64,000 nt of DNA from Rhodococcus sovatensis (GCF_037327425.1 NZ_CP147846.1:2046001-2110000), one strand, 5' to 3'; shown: positions 16,326 through 24,110, counted from the first letter of the stretch. Numbers and translations are program-made. Notes: generated by a model from the sequence alone, not told the origin.

Positions 16326-16781
16326 CTAAGCGTCTGCGCCTGCTTTGACCTCCGTATTAGGTGTCTTCGAGTTGTATGCGGCCTCGTAGTCAGCGGGAAT
16401 GCGCCCACGATCCGACACCTTGTAGCCATTGGCGTTCAACCACTCACGCATGGCCTTGAGCTGTTCAGGATCACGCTTTACGGTCTTCGAACGAGACTTG
16501 CTTCGAGCTGCATCAAGGTTCTCGTTCTCGGCAACCAAGTCTGCAATCTCACGGTTGAGCTTGTCGATCTTGTCTTGATACCGCCCCACAAGGTCAGCAC
16601 CATCGTTGTCGAGCCAGTCACGGAAAAACTGCTCGTTCTCCACGGACATAACCTTCTCGTAGGTCTTCGCATCACCTGTCAGCTTGATCTTGAAGGTTGT
16701 CGGCTCCGAATCCTGCGTGACCTGCTCACCTGTCAGTTCATCGGTGAACGTGTAGATGCTCTTGATTTCGAACTTGGCCAT
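16326..16781 (-). CDS. Lsr2-like xenogeneic silencer encoded by the prophage
   Basis: 151 aa. The C-terminal 45 residues (QLKAMREWLNANGYKVSDRG, then RIPADYEAAY) match the Lsr2 DNA-binding domain: an Ile/Met-Arg-x-Trp-(6)-Gly-x-x-Val-Ser-x-Arg-Gly-Arg-Ile-Pro layout, in which RGR is the AT-hook-like motif that enters the minor groove of AT-rich DNA. The N-terminal part (TTFKIKLTGDAKTYEKVMSV, then NEQFFRDWL) fits the Lsr2 dimerisation strand-helix unit. A coiled-coil-like acidic/basic linker (about residues 62-98) is longer than in host Lsr2. Known relatives carried by phages and prophages, such as CgpS of Corynebacterium, silence prophage genes. AAGGAAATG precedes the ATG; a terminator follows, so it forms its own unit. 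Confidence 0.85.
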   Translation of the reverse strand: MAKFEIKSIYTFTDELTGEQVTQDSEPTTFKIKLTGDAKTYEKVMSVENEQFFRDWLDNDGADLVGRYQDKIDKLNREIADLVAENENLDAARSKSRSKTVKRDPEQLKAMREWLNANGYKVSDRGRIPADYEAAYNSKTPNTEVKAGADA

Positions 16782-16817
16782 TCCATTTCCTTACGTTGAG
16801 TGATGCAGAGACTAGTC

Positions 16818-17279
16818 TTAAGTTAGATCTATATCAAACTTGGCAGGTAAGGAATCCTTTCCATTTTTGATCAAGATCTGTCTGGCTTGCTCGTCATTCG
16901 GTATGTCGAAGTACACATCTACTTCGTTCCAGTCGTTCTGTGGCATGAAGCGCATGGCTGTACCTTCGACTTCGTATCCCGCTATGTTGTCCTGCTCGTA
17001 AGTTGCAGAGTCGGTTTCCAACTGGCTGTACTGGTAAGAAACCCAGATTGGGTCACCCGTATTGGTTACGCGGTATCGAGCGCGAACAAAGTATCCTCGT
17101 GGTTGCAAGCTTTCGACTCTATCCATGCGTTCGGCTTCGATGAATTTGTATATCAGGGTATCCACCTGCACTGGTTCCGGCGGGGTGACAGAAGTTTCTA
17201 TTACAGCGATTGCCTTTGGTTCACTCTGAGAACAACCAACAGTCATCAACAAAGCAACTATTATCAGTAGATATTTCAC
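16818..17279 (-). CDS. Prophage lipoprotein, DUF4352-like
   Basis: 153 aa from GTG 17279, which lies one base after the integrase stop; an in-frame start inside the integrase gene is unlikely. A signal peptide with hydrophobic core KYLLIIVALLMTVGC ends in a lipobox (TVGC) at about residue 15. The mature part is beta-rich with GYFVRARYRVTNTGDPIWVSY, the pattern of immunoglobulin-like DUF4352 domains. Expected to be anchored on the outside of the plasma membrane. Being co-transcribed with int, it may be expressed in the lysogen and could act in surface modification or superinfection exclusion; this is inference. Confidence 0.75.
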   Translation of the reverse strand: MKYLLIIVALLMTVGCSQSEPKAIAVIETSVTPPEPVQVDTLIYKFIEAERMDRVESLQPRGYFVRARYRVTNTGDPIWVSYQYSQLETDSATYEQDNIAGYEVEGTAMRFMPQNDWNEVDVYFDIPNDEQARQILIKNGKDSLPAKFDIDLT

Positions 17280-17280
17280 G

Positions 17281-18054
17281 TCAATCCTTGTCGTAGAGTG
17301 TGTGAAGTAGTTCTTCTTGATACTCGTGATAGATTCCGATTGTGGTCTCAAGTCGTTTGTGTCTCATCTGCTTCTGAACCAAAGGTAATGGAACACCTTT
17401 GTCAATAAGATCAGTACACAACCAGTGACGTAGAAGATGCGGGTTCACTTTGATCCCCGTTTTCTTGCTTGCCTTCTGCAATGTCGTTTGAATGCTCGTA
17501 GGAAGAACAGTCGCAGTCAATGCTTCGATGCGCGGTTGCAACCAGTTGGGAACTGTCACCTCTGCCACTCCATATTTGGGTGGACCGATACGAACGATGC
17601 GCTGTCGTCCACCAACAGAATCCGCTGTGATGCTTAGCTCTATGACCTGGCGATCCACCAACAGCCGATCCTTGCGAAGCTGTGTCCCCGTTAGAGCTGC
17701 TGCCTCACCGAGCCGCAATCCCTCATACATCATGGTCAAGATTCTGGTCTCATGTGAGGACTGCATTGCCACGAACCGCAAAGATTCCTCGGACGGCAGT
17801 TCGTAGCGTCGTGGGGTCGGTGCTGGGATCGGTATCTTGATGCCCCAGACCGACCGTAAGGCGATGATCGTGCTTCTACGGCAGTTCGCACTAGTCAGAG
17901 CGAACAGACGCGACTCAGCTTGATACCGGTCCATCGTGTTGTCGACAGCACCGATTCGTTTCAGAAACTTCTCGTAGCCCCAGATGGTCTGCGGTTTTTG
18001 CTTCCCCGCATCCATCATTTCTTTCAATCGTGTCTCAAGCGTCACAACAGTCAC
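17281..18054 (-). CDS. int: Tyrosine recombinase (phage integrase)
   Basis: 257 aa from GTG 18054. Carries out site-specific recombination between the phage and pafC attachment sites. Catalytic-domain motifs are all present: EGLRLGEAAAL (Arg I), NPHLLRHWLCT (HxxR), MRHKRLETTIGIYHEY (His/Trp position and nucleophile Tyr). A short N-terminal core-binding domain (SAM-like, KPQTIWGYEKFLKRI) precedes it; there is little room for an arm-binding domain, so it is a small integrase. The gene starts 54 bp inside the right core repeat and reads in the same direction as pafB, so host transcripts from pafB can enter it. Confidence 0.95.
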   Translation of the reverse strand: MTVVTLETRLKEMMDAGKQKPQTIWGYEKFLKRIGAVDNTMDRYQAESRLFALTSANCRRSTIIALRSVWGIKIPIPAPTPRRYELPSEESLRFVAMQSSHETRILTMMYEGLRLGEAAALTGTQLRKDRLLVDRQVIELSITADSVGGRQRIVRIGPPKYGVAEVTVPNWLQPRIEALTATVLPTSIQTTLQKASKKTGIKVNPHLLRHWLCTDLIDKGVPLPLVQKQMRHKRLETTIGIYHEYQEELLHTLYDKD

Positions 18055-18096
18055 AGAAACCCCTTTGGTCTCCGTGAATCCTGGTAGTGATCTACA

Positions 18097-18177
18097 TCAC
18101 ATAGTGTCAGGGTTGGCGAGAAAGAACGGCACCATGTTGAGCAATCGAGCGAGCCGGACCGACAACCGCGCGCTCAT
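18097..18177 (-). pseudogene. pafC 5' fragment left at the right attachment site
   Basis: Original first 23 codons of pafC, still overlapping the pafB stop by ATGA (18174-18177). After the 70-bp core the frame enters phage DNA and stops after 26 codons at 18097. It could be translated as a 26-residue peptide; no function is expected. Confidence 0.9.
18108..18177. repeat. Right attachment site, 70-bp core repeat
   Basis: Identical to 4531-4600. This copy keeps the original junction with pafB (upstream GGAGTCCG then ATG), so the pafB side of the insertion is the native pafC promoter-proximal side. Confidence 0.95.
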
Positions 18178-19163
18178 CGGACTCCCTCGGACACTGCCGA
18201 ACGCAACGCTGCGATGACGTCGGCGCGCAATGCGGGCGGATCGAGAACTAGTGCGTCGGGTCCGTGACCTGCAATCAGTCGCGTCACCCATTCCCAGGAC
18301 CGAACCGGCATCCGGACGACCGAACCGCCACGCTCACCCACCGTTCGGTCCTCGATGATCGTGCCCATTCTTCTGATTTCCACCGCGCCATCGTGTGCGA
18401 CCCACACCGTCGCCGTACCGCTGACCTCCGCCGTGCCTGCCACTCGCTCGACGATCGACTGCAGATCGACGTCGTCCGGCTTGTGCACGGTGCCCGTACG
18501 ACCGAACGCTTCGACGTCGTCGCCGATGCGGGAAAGCCGAAAGGTCCTGGTGTCGTTGCGGTCGACATCGTGTCCGACGAGGTACCACCTACCGCGGAAG
18601 GTAACCACTCCCCATGGCTCGACTGTCCGCACGGTGAACGGATCCGTTGCAGAGCTTCGGTGCTGAAAGCGAACCGACCTTCCGGCGTCGACGGCGGCAA
18701 GCAGAGCTCCCAGCGCAGGCTCCGATCCCCTGGTCCGGGCTGGAACCGCGGTGACCGACGCAGCGGATTCGTCTTGATCCACCTGGATACCCGCTGCACG
18801 AAGCTTTACCAGCGCGCTCTGCGCTGCTGATGTCAGCTCGGGCGACTCCCACAGTTGGACGGCGACTGCAACCGCAGCGGACTCCTCGCGTGTCAGGTCG
18901 ATCTCGGGCAGTTCGTAGGCATCTCTGTTGATTCGGTATCCCTCGACACCGCCGTTGCCCACCGAGATGCCGGTCTCGAGCGGGACACCCAAGTCGCGTA
19001 GTTCGTTCTTGTCGCGCTCGAACATCCGGCTGAAGGCTTCGTCGGACCCCGAGTCGCCGTATCCGGCCACACTGTCCTTGATGCGCTCCGCCGTCACGAA
19101 CTGACGGGTCGACAACAGACAGATGACCAGGTTCATCAACCGCTCGACTTTGGTGATCGCCAC
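18174..19163 (-). CDS. pafB: WYL-domain transcriptional regulator PafB
   Basis: 329 aa from GTG 19163 (the text VAITKVERLMNLVICLLSTRQ matches the usual PafB start; longer in-frame starts would run into pafA). N-terminal winged helix (about residues 1-75, ERDKNELRDLGVPLE) and WYL domain around 190-260 (VEPWGVVTFRGRWYLVGHD, RTFRLSRI). In mycobacteria PafB and PafC jointly activate DNA-repair genes after damage. It lies 32 bp after the pafA stop and natively overlaps pafC by ATGA; here that overlap leads into a 26-codon remnant and then the prophage integrase. Confidence 0.95.
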   Translation of the reverse strand: MAITKVERLMNLVICLLSTRQFVTAERIKDSVAGYGDSGSDEAFSRMFERDKNELRDLGVPLETGISVGNGGVEGYRINRDAYELPEIDLTREESAAVAVAVQLWESPELTSAAQSALVKLRAAGIQVDQDESAASVTAVPARTRGSEPALGALLAAVDAGRSVRFQHRSSATDPFTVRTVEPWGVVTFRGRWYLVGHDVDRNDTRTFRLSRIGDDVEAFGRTGTVHKPDDVDLQSIVERVAGTAEVSGTATVWVAHDGAVEIRRMGTIIEDRTVGERGGSVVRMPVRSWEWVTRLIAGHGPDALVLDPPALRADVIAALRSAVSEGVR

Positions 19164-19195
19164 CTGACGAACCCTATCGGTCCGCGCCGCGTCGG

Positions 19196-20554
19196 CTACA
19201 TCGACGCGATCAAGCGCTCCACACGTTCGTCGACGGATCTGAAGGGGTCCTTGCACAGAACAGTCCGTTGGGCCTGGTCGTTGAGCTTGAGATGGACCCA
19301 GTCGACGGTGAAGTCACGGCCCGCCTCCTGCGCGGCGGTGATGAATTCGCCACGCAGCTTGGCGCGTGTCGTCTGCGGCGGCAGATCGACGGCCTCGTCG
19401 ATCTGCTCGTCCTCGGTGATACGTTTGGCCAGACCCTTGCGCTGCAGCAGGTCGAACACACCACGTCCGCGCTTGATGTCGTGGTACGCCAGGTCCAATT
19501 GCGCGATCTTGGGATCGGACAGCTCCATCGAGTAGCGGTCCTGATAGCGCTGGAACAGCTTACGTTTGATGACCCAGTCGATCTCGGTGTCCACCTTCGC
19601 GAAATCCTGAGCCTCGACGGCGTCGAGCGTTCTTCCCCATAGGTCGACGACCTGCTCGATCTGTGTATTGGGTTCACGCGTCTTCAAGTGCTCGACTGCC
19701 CGGGAGTAGTACTCGCGCTGGATTTCGAGTGCGCTCGCCTGACGTCCGCCCGCAAGCCGTACCGGTCGACGCCCGGTCAAGTCGTGGCTGACCTCACGGA
19801 TGGCCCTGATCGGATTGTCCAGCGCGAAATCTCGGAACGAGACGCCGGCCTCGATCATCTCCAGCACCAGCGCGCCTGTACCGACCTTCAGCATCGTGGT
19901 GGTCTCGGACATATTCGAATCGCCGACGATGACATGCAAACGACGATATTTTTCCGCATCCGCATGGGGTTCGTCACGGGTGTTGATGATCGGCCGGGAC
20001 CGCGTGGTAGCCGAGGACACACCTTCCCAGATGTGTTCCGCGCGTTGAGAGAGGCAGAACGTGGCCGCCTTGGGCGTCTGCAGGATCTTGCCGGCGCCAC
20101 AGATCAACTGCCGCGTGACGAGGAACGGCAGCAGCACATCGGAAATTCGCGAGAACTCGCCGGCGCGCTGAACAAGGTAATTCTCGTGGCAGCCGTACGA
20201 GTTTCCTGCCGAATCGGTGTTGTTCTTGAACAGGTAGATGTCACCGCCGATACCCTCTTCGGCGAGGCGCTGCTCGGCATCGATCAGCAACTCCTCCAAC
20301 ACCCGCTCCCCTGCCCGATCATGAGTCACCAGCTGTAGAAGTGAGTCACATTCGGCCGTCGCATACTCGGGGTGCGAGCCCACGTCGAGGTACAACCGTG
20401 CACCGTTGCGGAGGAACACGTTGGAGCTTCGGCCCCAGGACACGACTCTGCGGAACAGGTAGCGGGCCACCTCGTCCGGACTCAGCCGCCTGTGCCCGTG
20501 AAAAGTACACGTGACACCGAACTCGGTCTCGATGCCCATAATTCGTCGCTGCAC
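19196..20554 (-). CDS. pafA: Pup-protein ligase PafA
   Basis: 452 aa from GTG 20554, the length usual for PafA; upstream extensions would collide with the divergent gene at 20641. Ligates the C-terminal Glu of Pup to lysines of target proteins using ATP. It is a glutamine-synthetase-like fold: MGIETEFGVTC strand (Glu/Mg site), LYLDVGSHPEYATAE (catalytic Asp), NTDSAGNSYGCHENYL, RPIINTRDEPHADAEKYRRLH, and the C-terminal domain that binds Pup. It is followed by pafB; pafA-pafB-pafC is the standard operon. Confidence 0.97.
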   Translation of the reverse strand: MQRRIMGIETEFGVTCTFHGHRRLSPDEVARYLFRRVVSWGRSSNVFLRNGARLYLDVGSHPEYATAECDSLLQLVTHDRAGERVLEELLIDAEQRLAEEGIGGDIYLFKNNTDSAGNSYGCHENYLVQRAGEFSRISDVLLPFLVTRQLICGAGKILQTPKAATFCLSQRAEHIWEGVSSATTRSRPIINTRDEPHADAEKYRRLHVIVGDSNMSETTTMLKVGTGALVLEMIEAGVSFRDFALDNPIRAIREVSHDLTGRRPVRLAGGRQASALEIQREYYSRAVEHLKTREPNTQIEQVVDLWGRTLDAVEAQDFAKVDTEIDWVIKRKLFQRYQDRYSMELSDPKIAQLDLAYHDIKRGRGVFDLLQRKGLAKRITEDEQIDEAVDLPPQTTRAKLRGEFITAAQEAGRDFTVDWVHLKLNDQAQRTVLCKDPFRSVDERVERLIASM

Positions 20555-20640
20555 ACTTCGACAGTACAACGCATACGCGCTGATGGAGCGTTCGAGAGAG
20601 GCGAGAAACGCTGTGTCGATACGGCGCATAGGCTGGACCG

Positions 20641-22110
20641 GTGACCGAGACACCGAGAACCATGCCCGATCGGATCCACGCATGGGACGTTCGACTCTTC
20701 GATCGCACAGCGGCAAGTCACGCCTCCATCGCCGATCCGGCCCTGCGAAGGTTGAGCAAGGCCGCCGATCACAGCTTCCTCTGGGGTGCGACAGCCGGCC
20801 TGCTTGCGGCGCGTCCCGGGCCGACCCGAAGAGGTGCAGTGCGGGGATTGCTGGCAGTGGCAGGCGCAAGTGTGCTCGCCAACGGAATTCTCAAACCGAT
20901 GTTTCCGCGGATACGCCCAGGCTTCGAGCGGACGCCGTTCGTCCGTAGGGTGCTCTCACCCCCGGTGTCCTCCTCGTTCCCGTCCGGGCACTCGGCATCG
21001 GCCGCCGCGTTCGCCACCGGGGTTGCACTCGAATCACCGCTCGCGGGAGCAGCTTTGGCGCCGCTGGCGGCAGCAGTGTGCTATTCGCGAGTGCACACCG
21101 GCGTTCACTGGCCCTCAGATGTTCTTGCCGGTGCTGCGCTTGGAGCCGGCATTGCCCTGTCGACGCGCCGGTGGTGGGCGGTTCGCACCGAAGAGCCGGC
21201 CGTTCTGGGTAAGCGCGTGGATCTCCCAGCGCTCCCTGGCGGCCGAGGACTGTTGGTTCTCGTCAATCCCGGTTCCGGTTCCGACGACGGGATCGCGCAG
21301 ACGATCCGCGATCGCCTCCCGAACGCCGAGATCTTCGAACCGGAACCCGGAGACGATTTCAACGAACAACTCGAAGATCACATCGACCGGTTGGCTCCCA
21401 GCGCATTGGGGGTCTGCGGCGGCGACGGGACAATCGTCAGTGTTGCCGAATCCGCCGTGCGGCACCACCTGCCGCTGGCAGTGTTTCCCGGCGGGACGCT
21501 CAATCACTTCGCGCGGGACGCAGGCGTCGCCGACATCGACTCGACTGCCTCCGCCGTGGAGAGCGGCATCGCAGCTCAGGTGGATCTCGCGCGAGTTCTC
21601 GTCGACGGCAACGAGCGGGTGCCCTTCGTCAATACCGCGACCTTCGGCGGATATCCCGACTCGGTTCGACTTCGTGAGAAGTTGCAGGGCCGCATCGGAA
21701 AGTGGCCGGCTGCCGCACTCGCCATGATTCGAGTGCTGGGCAATGCCCGTCCGCTCGAGATCATGCTCGACGGACGACAAGAGTCCGTGTGGATGCTCTT
21801 CGTCGGCAACGGTCAGTACGCTCCCGCGGACCAAGTTCCCATGTCGCGGCCATCCATCGCATCAGGGACCCTCGACGTGCGATACCTGCCGTCGACGCCC
21901 TTCCTGTCCCGCACGAGGCTTGTCTTCGCTGCGTTGACCGGCACGCTGGGCGCATCGTCGACCTATGTACATTCCTCGGTCCGCACATTGGTGGTGGACG
22001 TCGTCGGACCCGAGGTCGCGCTTGCCACCGATGGCGAAGTGACAGCGGACGGTCGCAACTTCGAGTTCGGCGTCGACGACAACGGCCTCGTCCTCTACCG
22101 GGAACAGTAG
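20641..22110 (+). CDS. PAP2 phosphatase / diacylglycerol-kinase-family fusion
   Basis: 489 aa from GTG 20641. The first half is a membrane-type PAP2 phosphatase with all three motifs: KPMFPRIRP (about residues 85-93), PSGHSAS (about 113-119) and SRVHTGVHWPSDVLAG (about 149-164). The second half (from about residue 200) is a diacylglycerol/sphingosine-kinase catalytic domain: LVNPGSGS, GVCGGDGTI, FPGGTLNHFARD. Such fusions are known in actinobacteria and are thought to act on lipid head groups or polyprenyl phosphates; substrate unknown. It is transcribed away from pafA and toward prcA, and is the only plus-strand gene within the Pup-proteasome cluster. Confidence 0.9.
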   Translation: MTETPRTMPDRIHAWDVRLFDRTAASHASIADPALRRLSKAADHSFLWGATAGLLAARPGPTRRGAVRGLLAVAGASVLANGILKPMFPRIRPGFERTPFVRRVLSPPVSSSFPSGHSASAAAFATGVALESPLAGAALAPLAAAVCYSRVHTGVHWPSDVLAGAALGAGIALSTRRWWAVRTEEPAVLGKRVDLPALPGGRGLLVLVNPGSGSDDGIAQTIRDRLPNAEIFEPEPGDDFNEQLEDHIDRLAPSALGVCGGDGTIVSVAESAVRHHLPLAVFPGGTLNHFARDAGVADIDSTASAVESGIAAQVDLARVLVDGNERVPFVNTATFGGYPDSVRLREKLQGRIGKWPAAALAMIRVLGNARPLEIMLDGRQESVWMLFVGNGQYAPADQVPMSRPSIASGTLDVRYLPSTPFLSRTRLVFAALTGTLGASSTYVHSSVRTLVVDVVGPEVALATDGEVTADGRNFEFGVDDNGLVLYREQ

Positions 22111-22114
22111 AAGC

Positions 22115-22160
22115 CGAGGCCGTGTCGTGAGAAGGCCGTGTCGTGAAAAGCCCGTGTCGC
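22115..22160. repeat. Three imperfect 16-bp tandem repeats between convergent genes
   Basis: Unit of the type AAGGCCGTGTCGTGAG repeated about three times in the 59 bp between the stop of the PAP2/DAGK gene and the stop of prcA. No hairpin is obvious. Confidence 0.5.
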
Positions 22161-22169
22161 GTGTTCTGA

Positions 22170-22919
22170 CTACTCAGTCGGCGGTGCAGGTTCCGGCTCA
22201 GCGGGGAGCATGTCCCGCAAGGCCGCGCCGGCGATGCGGCGGAAAGCCCTACGCGGACGAGCCTGATCCAAGACTGCAACTTCGAGCGAACTCACTTCCA
22301 GAGCCTTCTTCTCGGGTTCGGCCGCGCCGTTCGCAGCCGGGGCCGCACCGGCACCCAGTGCGGCAACCGCAACCTCGACCGCCGTTGCGAGATCCAACCC
22401 GGCCCGGTAGGACTCCTTCAATGCGGTGACGATCGGCTCGGTAGTTCCACCCATGACGACGAAATCCTGCTCGTCGACGATCGATCCGTCGTACGTGATC
22501 CGGTACAACTGACTCGACACCGGCTCGTCCGAGTGCGAGACCTCGGCGACACAGATCTCGACCTCGTACGGCTTGAGCTGCTCGGTGAAAATCGTTCCCA
22601 GCGCCTGTGCGTACGTCTTGGCAAGAGAACGACCGGTCACGTCTCGGCGATCGTAGGTGTAGCCCTTGGTGTCCGCATGCAGAATCCCGGCCTTGCGCAG
22701 ATTCTCGAACTCGCTGTACTTACCTACCGCTGCGAAACCGAGGCGGTCGTACAGTTCGCTGACCTTGTGCAGCGCGGACGAGCGATTCTCGGCGACGAAG
22801 AGGACGCCGTCTGCATACGACAGCACGATGACACTTCGACCGCGAGCAATACCCTTGCGCGCCAGTTCCGAACGGTCGCGCATGATCTGCTCGGCCGATG
22901 CGTAATACGGCATGGTCAT
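22170..22919 (-). CDS. prcA: 20S proteasome alpha subunit
   Basis: 249 aa. Forms the outer heptameric rings and gate of the actinobacterial 20S proteasome. The N-terminal gate MTMPYYASAEQIMRDRSELARKG is followed by the Ntn-hydrolase fold (GRSVIVLSYADGVLFVAEN) without a catalytic Thr. The C-terminal 60 residues are an Ala/Pro/Glu-rich tail beyond the fold. The ATG overlaps the prcB stop (22916-22919), so prcB and prcA are translationally coupled. Confidence 0.97.
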   Translation of the reverse strand: MTMPYYASAEQIMRDRSELARKGIARGRSVIVLSYADGVLFVAENRSSALHKVSELYDRLGFAAVGKYSEFENLRKAGILHADTKGYTYDRRDVTGRSLAKTYAQALGTIFTEQLKPYEVEICVAEVSHSDEPVSSQLYRITYDGSIVDEQDFVVMGGTTEPIVTALKESYRAGLDLATAVEVAVAALGAGAAPAANGAAEPEKKALEVSSLEVAVLDQARPRRAFRRIAGAALRDMLPAEPEPAPPTE

Positions 22920-23824
22920 GACGCCGTCCCCCCTTTCGCTGCACGTTCGGCGGCCCCTGCACGTTCCGCGATCACCGCATGTGCGGCTTCGGCAATCCGT
23001 GACTGCGCGACCTCGTTCGCGCCAACGCTGGTGATGGTCACCGCGGTCGGATAGATCCCGCGAGTGACATCGGGGCCACCCGTCGCCGAGTCGTCGTCGG
23101 CGGCATCGAACAGCGACTCCACGACAGCCCTGAGTGCGTCGTCTTCACCGAGACCTGGGTTGTACAACTTCTTCATCGCCGATTTCGCGAACAGCGAACC
23201 GGATCCGACTGCGTGATAGCCGGACTGTTCCTCGTAGCGGCCACCGACGACGTCGTACGAGACGATTCTGCCGGCACGTTCGGGGTCGGCGATGTCGACG
23301 TCGAAGCCCACGAGGAGAGGAACTGCAGCCAGGCCCTGCATCGCTGCGCCCAGGTTGCTGCGCACCATCGAGGACAACTTGTTGGCTTTGCCGTTGAACG
23401 TCAACGGCACGCCTTCGATCTTCTCGTAGTGTTCGAGCTCGACGGCGAACAACCTGACTAGTTCGATCGCGATACCGGCGGTACCCGCAATTCCAGCCGC
23501 CGAGAAGTCGTCGGTCACGAACACTTTCTGCATGTCGCGATTCGCGATCAGGTTTCCCTGCGTCGCGCGCCGATCACCGGCGATCAAGACCCCACCCGCG
23601 TACGTCACGGCGACGATGGTCGTGCCGTGCGGCGCAATGTCCGACATCGAGCTACCACCGGACATCGAGCTACCCGCCATAGAGCCGTCGATCGGAGTCA
23701 CACGGTTCTCCGGAAGCAGGTGTGGTGCGTGATCACGTAGATGATCGGTGAACGAAGAATGACGCGAACCGAATTGCGGGAACAGATCGCCCGCAGCTGG
23801 GTTCACTGGGCGATCCACCGTCAC
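22916..23824 (-). CDS. prcB: 20S proteasome beta subunit
   Basis: 302 aa precursor. The catalytic inner-ring subunit; self-cleavage before the active Thr at IAPHG/TTIVAVTY (Thr68) removes a 67-residue propeptide. Catalytic Lys region GDRRATQGN, NRDMQKVFVTDD and the SGYHAVGSGSLFAKSAMKKLY segment are present. The propeptide has a Ser/Gly/Met-rich stretch (SMAGSSMSGGSSMS) just before the cleavage site. The start overlaps the pup stop by 4 bp and the stop overlaps prcA. Confidence 0.97.
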   Translation of the reverse strand: MTVDRPVNPAAGDLFPQFGSRHSSFTDHLRDHAPHLLPENRVTPIDGSMAGSSMSGGSSMSDIAPHGTTIVAVTYAGGVLIAGDRRATQGNLIANRDMQKVFVTDDFSAAGIAGTAGIAIELVRLFAVELEHYEKIEGVPLTFNGKANKLSSMVRSNLGAAMQGLAAVPLLVGFDVDIADPERAGRIVSYDVVGGRYEEQSGYHAVGSGSLFAKSAMKKLYNPGLGEDDALRAVVESLFDAADDDSATGGPDVTRGIYPTAVTITSVGANEVAQSRIAEAAHAVIAERAGAAERAAKGGTAS

Positions 23825-24015
23825 TGGCCGCCCTTCTGAACGTACGCACGGACGAAGTCTTCAGCGTTTTCCTCGAGCACGTCGTCGATCTCGTCGAGGA
23901 GGTCGTCGGTCTCTTCCGCCAGCTTCTCGCGACGTTCCTGACCACCACCGGCCTCGCCGGGGACCTCGTCGTCGCCGTCGCCACCGCCAGAGCGCCGTGT
24001 CTGCTCTTGAGCCAT
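23821..24015 (-). CDS. pup: Prokaryotic ubiquitin-like protein Pup
   Basis: 64 aa ending in GGQ, so Dop must deamidate the last Gln to Glu before ligation. It is acidic and mostly disordered, with the Mpa-binding helix REKLAEETDDLLDEIDDVL and the C-terminal FVRAYVQKGGQ. A strong TAAGGAGG ribosome site precedes ATG 24015. First gene after dop in the dop-pup-prcB-prcA run; overlaps prcB by 4 bp. Confidence 0.98.
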   Translation of the reverse strand: MAQEQTRRSGGGDGDDEVPGEAGGGQERREKLAEETDDLLDEIDDVLEENAEDFVRAYVQKGGQ

Positions 24016-24110
24016 AGTCGCCGACCTCCTTACGTATTCGCAGTACCTGCTCGGACCTTCACCCTACCGATTAGGTTCCCTCTTGGGGTGGCAAGACACT
24101 GCGGAATCGG

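Larger units (their letters stand above)
4531..18177. mobile_element. Defective prophage integrated in pafC
   Basis: About 13.6 kb between two identical 70-bp repeats (4531-4600 and 18108-18177). The interior is visibly AT-richer than the flanking DNA. It holds a tyrosine integrase next to the right repeat, an Lsr2-like protein, a lipoprotein, phage tail genes and two insertion sequences. Without the IS3 (about 1.24 kb) and IS21 (about 2.66 kb) elements about 9.7 kb of phage-derived DNA remains. No terminase, portal, capsid, holin, endolysin, excisionase or recognisable repressor was found. Nearly all genes point to the minus strand, the exception being the membrane protein at 4714. It is judged defective because the tape-measure, tail-fibre and minor tail genes are all incomplete or interrupted. 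Confidence 0.93.

Noticed and set aside
4531..18177. Tail-only element as a tailocin (phage-tail bacteriocin)
   Set aside because: Tape-measure, fibre and minor tail genes are all truncated or interrupted, and there is no sheath, tube or lysis gene, so no functional particle is expected.
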